From positions 1 through 64,000 of the forward strand of contig NZ_BBYJ01000027.1 of assembly GCF_001528665.1 (NCBI RefSeq): DNA of 64,000 bases, in the 5' to 3' direction. Shown in pieces: positions 43,949-53,255 of the stretch (within the stretch, counting starts at the first letter, position 1; each line of letters opens with the position of its first letter). The notes below the pieces were generated by a model. That model ran no database searches. It worked only from the letters and a program-made list of their open reading frames with translations, and had not been told where the DNA came from. The DNA is from Microtetraspora malaysiensis (GTDB lineage Bacteria; Actinomycetota; Actinomycetes; Streptosporangiales; Streptosporangiaceae). The translations under genes were made by a program, and so were the position numbers.

Positions 43949-45679
43949 TCAGTACGGATTCGTCAGGGGCTTGGTGTCGTCCCGCCGGGGCCGCAGCGGC
44001 TCGCGCGGGATGACGGGGGTGACGTCGGGGTCCTGGTGCGGCGTCCACACCGGACCCTGCGGCGTCTCGCCGTCCTGCGGGATCGTCGCGCCGTCGCCCT
44101 GACCGTCGCCCTGACCGTCGTCCTCACTGTTGCCCTCACGACCGGCCGTCGCCGCCTCGCCGTCCGGCTCCGCCGGCGGCGTCCCGCCGGGCTCGGGGAC
44201 CTGCCGCGCGACGGCGGCGAGCCGGCTGCGCCGCCGTACGAGGAGCCAGACGAACGTGGCGGCGAGCGCGGCGGAGACCACGGCGAGCCCGGCCGGGCCG
44301 TGCGCGGACAGCGACATCACCAGGCCGACCAGGCCGCCGAACACCCAGGCGATCTGGAGCAGCGCCTCGGTGATGCCGAACGTGGAGGATCGCACCTCCT
44401 CGGCGACCTCGCGCTGCACGATCGCGTCCAGCGCGAGCTTGCCGAGGCCCTGGGCGAAGGCCGCGACCAGCGCCACGAGCACCGCCGTCCACAGGGTGAA
44501 GAAGACCGCGGTGACGACCGTGGCGACGGTGGCCAGGGCGAGCGTGCCGAGCACGATGACCCGGGGAGAGCGCGACCGGGTCCACGAGGCGACCACCGCC
44601 CCGAGGAGGCCGCCTCCGCCGGCCGCGACCGCGAGCAGGCCGAGAGTGATGTGCGGCGCCAGGCCGGGGATCTTGCCGTCCTGCACGAGGAAGAGCAGGA
44701 AGAAGACGAGGAACCCGCCCTGCACGCGGATCGCGGTGTTCGCCCACATGGACTCGCCCACCACCGGTCCGAATTGGATCAGCTCGCGCCGGAGCAGCCG
44801 TGGCCGGGCCCTCCCCTGAGGGCCGCCCTGACCGTGTTCGCCCGGCCCCCGGTCCGCGCCTGCCGGGCCGTCCGGCGCGTACGGGCCGTCGGGGGAGCCA
44901 GGGGCATCGGGGGCCTCAGGGGCGAGGTCGGCCTCGAGATCCGGGGAGTCGACGTGCCGCGGCAGCCGTACCGCGGCGACGCCGGCGGCGAGGAAGAGCG
45001 CCGTGGTGGCGCGCAGGACCCAGTCGGCCCCCAGCCAGGCGGTCAGCCCGGTGGAGATCCCGGCCGCCGCACCGGCGGCGACCAGCGCGAACAGCGCCAC
45101 CCGGGCGTTGGCCGCGACCAGGGTGATGTCGGCGGGCAGCACGCTCGGCATGATCGCCGCCCGGGACACGTTGTACGCCTTCGACAGAACCAGCACGGCG
45201 AGGGCGGCCGGAAAGAGCGTGAGCGCGTCGGACGGCCGGATCGCCGCCGCCATGCCCCAGCACAGAAGTCCCCGCGCGAAGAGTGTTCCCGCCATGACGT
45301 AGCGGCGGCCGGAGCGGTACCGGTCGAGCACCGGCCCCACGAAGGGCGCGACCACCGTGAACGGGATCATCGTGACCAGCAGGTAGAGCGCGACCTGGCC
45401 GCGCGCCTGGCCGACCGGCAGCTTGAAGAACAGCGCCCCCGCCAGCGCCACGGTGACGAGCGCGTCGCCCGCCGAGTGCGTGGAGGTCAGCTCGATCAGG
45501 CGGCCGAGCCCGGTACGGCCGGCCCCCTGGGCGTGGGTGAGCCTGCGCGTCGCCCGCCCCAGGCTCCGGGATCCCTGCCCGATTTTCCGTCCCGCGTGCG
45601 CGACCGACCGCGCCCCCCGCTGGGAGGCGTCGGCGGTGGCACGCGTCGCGCGACGCAGTCGGTTCCCGGCATTCCCCAC
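43949..45679 (-). CDS. MFS transporter with long termini
   Basis: A 576-residue major facilitator. The first 70 residues are basic and Ala-rich (RRATRATADASQRGARS). Helices then start with LVTVALAGALFFKLPVGQA. A Pro/Gly/Asp-rich central loop (PDAPGSPDGPYAPDGPAG) and an acidic, Gln/Gly/Asp-rich cytosolic C-terminus of about 100 residues complete it. The GTG at 45679 has AAGGGAG 10 nt upstream. Mycobacteria have a similar gene close to cspB and a DUF3027 gene. Substrate is unknown. Confidence 0.85.
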   Translation of the reverse strand: MGNAGNRLRRATRATADASQRGARSVAHAGRKIGQGSRSLGRATRRLTHAQGAGRTGLGRLIELTSTHSAGDALVTVALAGALFFKLPVGQARGQVALYLLVTMIPFTVVAPFVGPVLDRYRSGRRYVMAGTLFARGLLCWGMAAAIRPSDALTLFPAALAVLVLSKAYNVSRAAIMPSVLPADITLVAANARVALFALVAAGAAAGISTGLTAWLGADWVLRATTALFLAAGVAAVRLPRHVDSPDLEADLAPEAPDAPGSPDGPYAPDGPAGADRGPGEHGQGGPQGRARPRLLRRELIQFGPVVGESMWANTAIRVQGGFLVFFLLFLVQDGKIPGLAPHITLGLLAVAAGGGGLLGAVVASWTRSRSPRVIVLGTLALATVATVVTAVFFTLWTAVLVALVAAFAQGLGKLALDAIVQREVAEEVRSSTFGITEALLQIAWVFGGLVGLVMSLSAHGPAGLAVVSAALAATFVWLLVRRRSRLAAVARQVPEPGGTPPAEPDGEAATAGREGNSEDDGQGDGQGDGATIPQDGETPQGPVWTPHQDPDVTPVIPREPLRPRRDDTKPLTNPY

Positions 45680-45768
45680 GAAGAACGACTCCCTTCCCAG
45701 CCTGGGGAATTCCAGTCTTACCCACTGATCAGGGTGTCGTCCGCTCGCGGCGTGGGTGAAAATGGAGT

Positions 45769-46635
45769 GTGAGTCGCACCCGAACCCGAAGCGCCGCAGC
45801 GGACCAGGCATGCGTTGCGGCCGTCGACCTGGCCCGAGGGGCCGCCGATGAAATCGCCCGTCCGCAGGAGGTGGGCGCGCATCTCGGCTTCGACAATGAG
45901 GGCGACCGCATCGTCACGCACTACTTCGAGTGTCTTGATCGAGCGTACAAGGGGTGGCGCTGGGCCGTGACCGTCGTGCGCGCGTCGCGGGCGCGAGTCG
46001 TGACGGTGAGCGAGACCGTGCTGATGCCCGGAAAGGGCGCGCTGCTCGCCCCGAACTGGATCCCGTGGAGCCGGCGGCTACGTCCCGGCGACCTCGGCGT
46101 GGGCGACCTGCTCCCGGCCGAGGCCGACGACGACCGGCTGGCGCCGGGATTCACCGCCACCGATGACGACTCCGACCGTCAGATGATCTTCGAGTACGGC
46201 CTGGGCCGGGCCAGGGTGCTCTCGGCCTTCGGCCGCGACCTCGCGGTGCGCCGCTGGCACACCGGTGACTCGGGCCCGCACAGCCCCATCGCGCACGTGG
46301 CGCCGGCCCAGTGCTCCACCTGCGGGTTCTACTGGCCGCTCGCGGGCGCGTTGCGCCTCGGGTTCGGCGTCTGCGCGAACGAGTACGCCCCGGACGACGG
46401 GCGCGTGGTCGCCGCGGACCACGGCTGCGGGGCCCACTCCGAGGCCACCAAGGTGCCCTCGATGATCGGCGACCAGCCGCCGCCGATCCTCGACGACCTC
46501 GGATACGACCTGCTGCCCGCCGAGGCGGAGGAAGAGGAGGCCTGGGCCGGGGCCCAGGGCGTGCGGCCGGGTGGCCCCGCCGAGTCCGAGGGCTCCGTGG
46601 ACGAGACCGAGTCCGAGCCCCTCGGCCACTCCTGA
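45769..46635 (+). CDS. DUF3027 domain protein
   Basis: A 288-residue actinobacterial protein. It opens with ACVAAVDLARGAADEIA and contains YFECLDRAYKGWRWAVTVVR and VLMPGKGALLAPNWIPW, the conserved core. A CSTCGFYWPLAG segment with a later Cys pair suggests a metal site (CxxC ... CANEY ... GCGAH). The C-terminus is acidic and variable. The GTG start at 45769 has GGAG only one base upstream, so a leaderless message is possible. Divergent from the MFS gene (90 bp) and 182 bp before the sacsin-type ATPase. Function is unknown. Confidence 0.88.
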   Translation: MSRTRTRSAAADQACVAAVDLARGAADEIARPQEVGAHLGFDNEGDRIVTHYFECLDRAYKGWRWAVTVVRASRARVVTVSETVLMPGKGALLAPNWIPWSRRLRPGDLGVGDLLPAEADDDRLAPGFTATDDDSDRQMIFEYGLGRARVLSAFGRDLAVRRWHTGDSGPHSPIAHVAPAQCSTCGFYWPLAGALRLGFGVCANEYAPDDGRVVAADHGCGAHSEATKVPSMIGDQPPPILDDLGYDLLPAEAEEEEAWAGAQGVRPGGPAESEGSVDETESEPLGHS

Positions 46636-46817
46636 CCCGGGCCGCTCGGGCCTTCTCCGTTCGCCTCGCGCTGTTCGAGGCCGGGCCACGACGTGGCGTG
46701 GTTCGCTGCTGCTCGCCCGCGTTTTCCGCGTGATCGCGACGGTACGTGGAAGTGGGCGCCAGTTGGCTAAGGTACGTCCGGACGTGGCGGCGAGATCTGG
46801 ACCTGGGGGCTCACGAG

Positions 46818-49800
46818 ATGAACGACTCCTTCGGCACCGCGCGGATGCGCGACACCGTTCTCGCGGCGTGGACGGCCTCTCCCGCCCGGTTCCGCGAGGA
46901 CGCCAACGCGGAGGAGGATTTCGCGCTCGGCGGCTACCGCGACCGGCTGGTCGTCGAGCTGGCGCAGAACGCGGCGGACGCCGCGCTGCGTGCCGGAGCG
47001 CCCGGCCACCTGCGGCTGACCCTGCGCGACGGCGTCCTCTTCGCCGCCAACACGGGAGCCCCGCTGGACGCCGAGGGCGTGGAGGGGCTGTCCACGCTGC
47101 GGGTGTCCGGCAAGAAGGACGAGACCGGCGCCGTGGGCCGGTTCGGCGTCGGGTTCGCCGCCGTAGTGTCGGTCTGCGACGCGCCGTCGATCGTCTCGCG
47201 GGAGACCGGCGGCGTCCGCTGGTCCCGTGACGAGACGGCCGCCCTGGTCGCCGCGCGGCCCGAGCTGGCCGCCGAGCTGGCCGGGCGCGAGGGCCACGTC
47301 CCGCTGCTCCGGCTGCCCTTCCCCGCCGAGCCGGCCGACGTGCCGGACGGTTTCGACACGCTGGTACGGCTCCCGCTCCGGGACAAGACGGCAGAGCGGG
47401 CCGTACGGCGCATGCTGCGTGAGGCGGGCCCGGCGCTGCCACTGGCCATGCAGGCGCTCGCCGTGATCGAGATCGAGCTGGACGGCGAGACCCGGGTGAT
47501 CTCCGCCGACGGGTGGCACTCCGTCACCGCCTCCGGCTCCTTCGACGCGGCGCAGGTGGCCGAGCTGTTCGCCGACCGGCCGACCGAGGAGCGGTCCCGG
47601 CCGTACTGGCAGGTCGGCTGGGCGGTGCCGGTGGCGGCGTCCGGCGAGCCGCGCCCGCTGCCGGAGGACGTGCCGCCCGTCGTCCACGCGCCGACGCCGA
47701 GCGACGAGCCGCTCGACCTGCCCGCGCTGCTGATCGCCACGCTGCCGATGGCCACCGACCGGCGGCACGTCGCCTCCGGCCCCCTCACGGACTTCCTGGT
47801 CGAGCGGGCGGCCGACGCGTACGTCGAGCTGATGGCGTCGCTGCCGCGCACGTCGCGGCTGCTCGACCTGGTGCCGGGGCTCATCGGCAAGGGCGAGCTG
47901 GACGCCCGGATCCGCCGCGCCATCCTGCGGCGCCTGCCGGACGTGCCCCTGCTGCCGGCCGTCTCCGCGCCGGACGAGGAGCCGCGGGACGGCCGGACGG
48001 ACGCGGCCGCCCCCGTGCCCCGGACGGAGCTGCCGGACGGGCGTTCCGGGTGGCTGGTGGCCGGACGCGAGGCCAGGGTCGTGGCCGGTCCGGCGGAGTT
48101 CCTGGACGCGATCGCCGAGATGGTCCCCGGGCTGCTGCCCGCCGGCTGGCCGGCCCGCCACCCCGCTCTGGCGGCCCTCGACGTACGGCGGGTGGAGCTG
48201 GCCGATGTGATCGACATGCTCTCCGGTGACGCCGTGAAGGACCGGGAACCCGCGTGGTGGCGGTCGCTGTACGAGGTGCTGCCCGCGGACGACCCGGAGG
48301 CGATCGGCGCGGTCCCCGTGCCGCTCGCGGACGGCCGGCTGGTGCGCGGGCCGCGCGGCACGCTGGTCCTGACCGACGGCTCGGCCGCCGGGGCGGGCCC
48401 GCTCGACCCGGCCGTCCTGGCGCCGCTCGGCCTGCGCGTCGTGCATCCGGACGCGGCGCACCCGCTGCTGCTGCGGCTGGGGGCGGCCGAGGCGACGCCG
48501 CGTACCGTCCTGGAGGACCCGCTCACTCACGCCGCGGTGACCGAGTCGGCGGACAGCGCCGATCCTGAGCCGGTGGCGCAGGCCGTGCTGGCGCTGGTCG
48601 AGGCGGCCGGACTGGCGGCGGGGGAGGCCCCGTGGCTGGCCGGCCTGGCGCTGCGCGGCGCGGACGGCGAGCTGTACCCCGCGGGCGACCTGCTGCTGGC
48701 CGACGGCGCGCTGGCCACGCTGATCGACCAGGACGTGCCGTTCGGCGTCGCCGCGCCCGACCTGGTCGAGCGGTACGGCTCGCACGTCCTCGCGGCCACC
48801 GGCGTTCTGGACGGGTTCGCCGTGGTCAACGACGCCGATGTGCTGCTCGACCCCGAGGAGTGCGACCACGATCTCGACCGCGAGGACGAGTGGCTGGAGA
48901 CGGTCCTCGACCTGCTGCCCGAGCTCGACGTGCCGCCCGTGGCCCGCGAGTTCACCGCCGTCCGCGACCTCGAGTACGTCGCGGAGTGGCCGTCGGCGCT
49001 CGCCCTCCTGTCCCGGCCGCCGCTGCGCACCGCCCTGCAGCCGCTGCGCGTGCTGGTGTCGGGTGAGGTCGTCGAGGTGCCGTCGTACACCTCATGGTGG
49101 CTGAGCACCCACCCGGTGCTGGACGGCAGGCGGCCGACGTCCCTGCGGCTGCCCGGCGGTGACCCGCTGCTGTTCGGCCTGTACGGCGACGCGCCCGCCG
49201 GGGTGGACGAGGTCGCGCTGACCATGATCGGCGTCCGTTCGTCCCTGGCCGAGCTGCTGGCGTCGCACGGAGGCCCGGACGAGCTGCTCGACCTGATGGC
49301 CGACCCGTCGATCGAGGTGGACCGCGCGCAGCTGCGCGCCCTGTGGATCGCCCTCGCGGCCGTCGACCCGTCCCGGGTGCGCCCGCCGTCGGCGGTGCGT
49401 GCCGTGCTGGAGGGGGAGATCGTGGTCGCGGACGTCGAGGACGGCCGCGTCATCGACGGCACGGGCGACAGCGGGACCGAGAACGCCGGGGAGCCGGTGG
49501 TGGTCGAGGCACCCGACCTGCTCGCCCTGGTGGCGGACCGGCCGCTGGTGCTCGCGCCGTTCGACCTGGCCGAGGCGCTGTCGGAGCTGCTCGACCTGCC
49601 GCTGGCGGGCGAGCTGGTGAGCGGCGCGGTCACGTCGTCCGGTGAGGAGCGCCCGGTGCCCCCGGAGGTGCGCTCGCTGCTGCCGACGGCCCCGTCGACG
49701 TACGTCGAGCACGGCGAGCTGCTGGTGGACGGCAGGCCGGTGCCGTGGCGCTTCTACGAGGGGAAGGTCCACGCGTCCGGTGTCGAGGGGCTGGCCCGCG

Positions 49801-49910
49801 GGCTGGCGTGGGCGTCCGGGCAGTGGGGCGATCGGCTCGCGGTCGCCGCGCTCCTGCGCGACCCGGGGCGGGTCCCGCTGCTGCTCGCCGAGGCGGACCT
49901 GGACTCCTGA
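46818..49910 (+). CDS. sacsin-type GHKL ATPase, large actinobacterial protein
   Basis: A 1030-residue protein. Residues 1-180 are a sacsin N-terminal/Hsp90-like ATP-binding domain: FREDANAEEDFALGGYRDR, the N-box VELAQNAADAA, the G1-like FAANTGAPLDAEGVEGL and the G2-like GRFGVGFAAVVSV. The remaining 850 residues form Leu/Val/Asp-rich repeats of about 100-250 residues (VPVPLADGRLVRGPRG and LRGADGELYPAGDLLLA are related) without a known catalytic domain. It could be a chaperone or a large scaffold. ATG at 46818, chosen at the start of homology. It follows DUF3027 in the same direction. Confidence 0.85.
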   Translation: MNDSFGTARMRDTVLAAWTASPARFREDANAEEDFALGGYRDRLVVELAQNAADAALRAGAPGHLRLTLRDGVLFAANTGAPLDAEGVEGLSTLRVSGKKDETGAVGRFGVGFAAVVSVCDAPSIVSRETGGVRWSRDETAALVAARPELAAELAGREGHVPLLRLPFPAEPADVPDGFDTLVRLPLRDKTAERAVRRMLREAGPALPLAMQALAVIEIELDGETRVISADGWHSVTASGSFDAAQVAELFADRPTEERSRPYWQVGWAVPVAASGEPRPLPEDVPPVVHAPTPSDEPLDLPALLIATLPMATDRRHVASGPLTDFLVERAADAYVELMASLPRTSRLLDLVPGLIGKGELDARIRRAILRRLPDVPLLPAVSAPDEEPRDGRTDAAAPVPRTELPDGRSGWLVAGREARVVAGPAEFLDAIAEMVPGLLPAGWPARHPALAALDVRRVELADVIDMLSGDAVKDREPAWWRSLYEVLPADDPEAIGAVPVPLADGRLVRGPRGTLVLTDGSAAGAGPLDPAVLAPLGLRVVHPDAAHPLLLRLGAAEATPRTVLEDPLTHAAVTESADSADPEPVAQAVLALVEAAGLAAGEAPWLAGLALRGADGELYPAGDLLLADGALATLIDQDVPFGVAAPDLVERYGSHVLAATGVLDGFAVVNDADVLLDPEECDHDLDREDEWLETVLDLLPELDVPPVAREFTAVRDLEYVAEWPSALALLSRPPLRTALQPLRVLVSGEVVEVPSYTSWWLSTHPVLDGRRPTSLRLPGGDPLLFGLYGDAPAGVDEVALTMIGVRSSLAELLASHGGPDELLDLMADPSIEVDRAQLRALWIALAAVDPSRVRPPSAVRAVLEGEIVVADVEDGRVIDGTGDSGTENAGEPVVVEAPDLLALVADRPLVLAPFDLAEALSELLDLPLAGELVSGAVTSSGEERPVPPEVRSLLPTAPSTYVEHGELLVDGRPVPWRFYEGKVHASGVEGLARGLAWASGQWGDRLAVAALLRDPGRVPLLLAEADLDS

Positions 49911-49971
49911 GGACCGGGATTCGTGCGGGGCTGATCTCCGAGCCCCGGGGACTCCGGAGCGCCCGGACCGC

Positions 49972-50196
49972 TCAGGGGCGGCCGCGGCGGTCGCGGCGGT
50001 CGCGGCGGCGGATGTAGGCGAGGCCGAAGAGGCCGAGGCCGAACCCCGCCGCGCAGGTCCACAGCCACCGGGTCTCCTCCGGCCGCACGATGAGCAGCAC
50101 GACCAGCGCGACCAGCCACAGCGCCGTACCGATGAGGATGGTCGCGGTGTCGTTCGTCCTGATCGGCTGGAGGTCCGGCCGGGGCTGCTGGCTCAC
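49972..50196 (-). CDS. DUF2530 small membrane protein
   Basis: A 74-residue protein with two helices (TILIGTALWLVALVVLLIV and LWTCAAGFGLGLFGLAYI) separated by RPEETRW and a basic C-terminus RRRDRRDRRG. The pattern matches the actinobacterial DUF2530 family. A GTG start at 50196 is preferred over a TTG at 50205. Convergent with the sacsin-type gene (61 bp apart). Confidence 0.85.
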   Translation of the reverse strand: MSQQPRPDLQPIRTNDTATILIGTALWLVALVVLLIVRPEETRWLWTCAAGFGLGLFGLAYIRRRDRRDRRGRP

Positions 50197-50373
50197 GGGA
50201 CCCAAGCTTAAAGCCCCCGCAAATCGCGGGAACAGCGGAGCGGGTCCGGATGCCGACGCCGGCCGGCCGGTCCCGATGGCCCCGTGGGGCGTCGGCGGGC
50301 TCCCGGTAATTCCGTTGCGCGAGAATCGCGGCTCTCGGTAAGCCTGTCCCAGCCGACCATGAGGAGATCACCC

Positions 50374-50901
50374 ATGCTGACCGGAGAGCGCGTACACCTG
50401 AGGGCCCTGGAGCCGGCGGACAGCGAGCCGATGTGGCGCTGGTATCACGACCCCGAGGTCGGGCGATGGATGGACACCGCGCCTCCGATCTCGCTCGCGC
50501 AGAACATGAAGCGGGGCGAGGAGCGGCCGCGTAACACCTTCGAGCGGATGCTCCTGGCCGTCGAGACCCTGGACGAGCGGAAGTTCATCGGGTACGCCGC
50601 TCTCGGCGACACCAACTTCGTGAGCGGCGAGATCACCCTGGAGAGCTTCGCCCTCGGGGATCGCGACCACTGGGGAGCCGGGTACGCGACCGACGCCCTG
50701 CGGGTGATCTGCCGGTACGCCTTCGAGGAGATCGGGCTGAACCGGGTGATGCTCTGGGTGGTCGCGGAGAACGCCGCGGCGGTGCGCCTGTACGAGAGGG
50801 TCGGCTTCGTTGTGGAGGGCAGGCGGCGGGAGGCGTTCCGCCGCGGCGGCAGGCGCTACGACTACCTCATGATGGGGCTCCTCGCGCACGAGCTGCGGTA
50901 G
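50374..50901 (+). CDS. GNAT family N-acetyltransferase
   Basis: A 175-residue acetyltransferase of the RimJ/RimL-like group. It opens LTGERVHLRALEPADSEPMW, has the acetyl-CoA region DHWGAGYATDALRVICRYAF and ends with NAAAVRLYERVGFVVEG. Substrate is unknown: amine, antibiotic or protein N-terminus. GAGGAG 8 nt before the ATG at 50374 fixes the start. Confidence 0.92.
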   Translation: MLTGERVHLRALEPADSEPMWRWYHDPEVGRWMDTAPPISLAQNMKRGEERPRNTFERMLLAVETLDERKFIGYAALGDTNFVSGEITLESFALGDRDHWGAGYATDALRVICRYAFEEIGLNRVMLWVVAENAAAVRLYERVGFVVEGRRREAFRRGGRRYDYLMMGLLAHELR

Positions 50902-51081
50902 CGGCAGGCCTCGCGGCTCCATCAAGGGGGCTGCCGCGAAAGGGAGATCGTTGGCCGCTGTACAGTTCCGAGAATGGGGCATCTCGCCCTAGGCCGTAAA
51001 ATATGCACAAATCGGTCACGGAACCGTCACACTGATCACCAGACTCTTTTCGCAGGTGACACCGCCTGCCACTCTTCGCGC

Positions 51082-52566
51082 GTGAGTAACCCCATGAATC
51101 CTCGAGCCACCGGCTTTCTTGATCGTTTCTTCTTCATATCCGAGCGTGGCTCGACCATCGGCCAGGAGGTGCGCGGCGGTTTCGCCACCTTCTTCACGAT
51201 GGCGTACATCGTCGTGCTCAACCCCATCATCATCGGCACGGTCGCCGACAAGACCGAGCAGGTGCTCGGGGGCGGCACCGTCCCGAACCTGCCGATGATC
51301 GCGGCGGCGACCGCCTTCGCGGCCGGCATCCTGACGATCGCGATGGGCATCTTCGGCCGGGTGCCGCTGGCCATGGCGACCGGGCTCGGCCTGAACGCGT
51401 TCGTGGCCTTCGGCATCGCCACCCACATGACCTGGGCGGACGCGATGGGTCTCGTGGTCCTCGAGGGAATCGTGATCGCGATCCTGGTGCTCACCGGATT
51501 CCGGGTGGCCGTCTTCAACGCCATCCCGGCGCAGTTGAAAACGGCGATCAGCGTCGGAATCGGCTTGTTCATCGCGCTGATCGGGTTCGTCGACGCGGGC
51601 TTCGTGCGGCGCATCCCCGACGCCGCGAGCACCACCGTCCCCGTGAAGCTGGGCGCGCTCGGCAACGGGTCGCTCACCGGTTGGCCCACGCTGGTCTTCG
51701 TCGTCGGCCTGATCGTGACCGCGTTCCTCATCGCCCGCAAGTTCAAGGGCGCCATCCTCTTGGGCATCGTCGGCACCACGATCCTGGCGGTCGTCGTCGA
51801 GGCGATCGGCAACATCGGTCCGCAGATGGCGCCGGGACAGCCGGTCAACCCGGACGGCTGGGCGCTGATCGTGCCCAAGCTGCCGTCGACCCTTCTGGAG
51901 CTGCCGGACCTGTCGCTGCTCGGCCAGTTCAATCTCTTCGGGAGCTTCTCGAAGATCGGCGGCGTCGCGGCGATCCTGCTTGTCTTCACCCTGCTGCTGG
52001 CCGACTTCTTCGACACCATGGGCACCGTCGTCGGCGTCGGCCGCCAGGCGGGACTGGTCGCCCCCGACGGCACCATGGAGCGGAGCCGCTCGATCCTGCT
52101 GGTCGACTCCCTCGCCGCGGCCGCCGGCGGCGCGGCCAGCGTCTCCTCGAACACCACCTACGTCGAGTCCGCCGCGGGCGTCGGCGAGGGCGCCAGGACC
52201 GGTCTGGCCAGCGTGGTCACCGGCTTCCTGTTCCTTCTCGCGATGTTCTTCGCCCCGCTGACCCAGGTCGTGCCGTCCGAGGCCGCGACCCCGGCACTGG
52301 TCATCGTCGGCTTCCTGATGATGACGCAGATCCGGGAGATCGACTTCAGCGACTACGAGATCGCGATCCCGGCGTTCCTGACGATCGTGCTGATCCCGTT
52401 CACGTACTCGATCACGGCGGGCATCGGCGCCGGGTTCATCACGTACGTGTTCATCAAGGCGCTGAAGGGTCACGCGCGGCAGATCCACCCGCTGCTCTGG
52501 GTCGTCGCCGCGCTGTTCCTCGTGTACTTCACCGTGGAGCCGATCAAGTCCGTCCTCGGTCTCTGA
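51082..52566 (+). CDS. NCS2 family purine/xanthine-type permease
   Basis: A 494-residue transporter with about 12-14 membrane helices. The opening LDRFFFISERGSTIGQEVRG and ATFFTMAYIVVLNP mark the AzgA-like branch (adenine, guanine, hypoxanthine permeases). Later motifs are GLGLNAFVAFG, LADFFDTMGTVVGVGRQAG and SSNTTYVESAAGVGEGARTG. The start is GTG 51082 or ATG 51094; neither has a good ribosome site. The 180 bp upstream show no purine riboswitch. Confidence 0.93.
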   Translation: MSNPMNPRATGFLDRFFFISERGSTIGQEVRGGFATFFTMAYIVVLNPIIIGTVADKTEQVLGGGTVPNLPMIAAATAFAAGILTIAMGIFGRVPLAMATGLGLNAFVAFGIATHMTWADAMGLVVLEGIVIAILVLTGFRVAVFNAIPAQLKTAISVGIGLFIALIGFVDAGFVRRIPDAASTTVPVKLGALGNGSLTGWPTLVFVVGLIVTAFLIARKFKGAILLGIVGTTILAVVVEAIGNIGPQMAPGQPVNPDGWALIVPKLPSTLLELPDLSLLGQFNLFGSFSKIGGVAAILLVFTLLLADFFDTMGTVVGVGRQAGLVAPDGTMERSRSILLVDSLAAAAGGAASVSSNTTYVESAAGVGEGARTGLASVVTGFLFLLAMFFAPLTQVVPSEAATPALVIVGFLMMTQIREIDFSDYEIAIPAFLTIVLIPFTYSITAGIGAGFITYVFIKALKGHARQIHPLLWVVAALFLVYFTVEPIKSVLGL

Positions 52567-52673
52567 TCCTGCCTCACCTCGTCGTACGCTGGCGCCGTAC
52601 GCACGCGCGACCCCCGCGGGCCTTTCGCGAGGGTCGCGTTTTGCGTTTCCTTGACGAAGATCCGAACCGTGGA

Positions 52674-52721
52674 ATACCGGCAAAGCCGGTATAGTTAGCA
52701 AAGGTAATGAGTCATGCTAAC
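52674..52721 (+). promoter_or_regulatory. MarR operator/promoter with two palindromes
   Basis: ATACCGGC-AAA-GCCGGTAT (52674-52692) is a perfect 8-bp-arm dyad. GTTAGCA (52694-52700) and TGCTAAC (52715-52721) form a second, wider dyad that overlaps the start codon. A -10-like TATAGT (52690-52695) sits between them. The layout is that of an autorepressed MarR promoter. Confidence 0.65.
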
Positions 52722-53175
52722 GAACCAACCCAAGACAGAGTCGATCGCGAATCTACGAACCGACGCCGGCCTGGCGTCCGCCCTGCGCGTCTCGCTGGCG
52801 CGGCTGAACCGGCGGCTGCGCAAGCAGGCCGCCCAGCATTCCTTGACCCCCACGCAGCTCGCGACGCTGGCCGCCGTCGAACGGCACGCCGCGATGACGC
52901 CCGGCGAGCTGGCGGAGCACGAGAAGGTGCAACCGCCCTCGATGACTCGCGTCATCGCAAAACTGGAGGAGCGCGGCCTGCTTGCGCGCAGCCCGCATCC
53001 CACGGACCGGCGACAGGTCACCGTGAGCGTGACGGCGGCCGGAGCGACGCTCCTCAAGGAGGAGCGGCGGACCAAGGAGGCATGGCTGGCCCGGCAGCTG
53101 AAGGGGCTGACGGCCGAGGAGAAGGCGACGCTGAGAGCGGCGGCGCCGATCCTGGAGAAGCTCTCCAAGACCTGA
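52714..53175 (+). CDS. MarR family transcriptional regulator
   Basis: A 153-residue winged-helix repressor. The helix-turn-helix is MTPGELAEHEKVQPPSMTRV, with the wing SPHPTDRRQVTVSVT (conserved DxR). N- and C-terminal helices form the dimer. It lies directly upstream of an MFS exporter gene with no promoter in between, the classic sensor-exporter unit: an inducer frees the operator and switches on export. AAAGG is 9 nt before the ATG. Confidence 0.93.
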   Translation: MLTNQPKTESIANLRTDAGLASALRVSLARLNRRLRKQAAQHSLTPTQLATLAAVERHAAMTPGELAEHEKVQPPSMTRVIAKLEERGLLARSPHPTDRRQVTVSVTAAGATLLKEERRTKEAWLARQLKGLTAEEKATLRAAAPILEKLSKT

Positions 53176-53255
53176 CGGCGGCCGGCGAGTCGAGCCGGAG
53201 CACCGCCGTCGGCGAAGCGGACGCGGAAACGGGCCGGACGCCGCACGGCGGTGGG

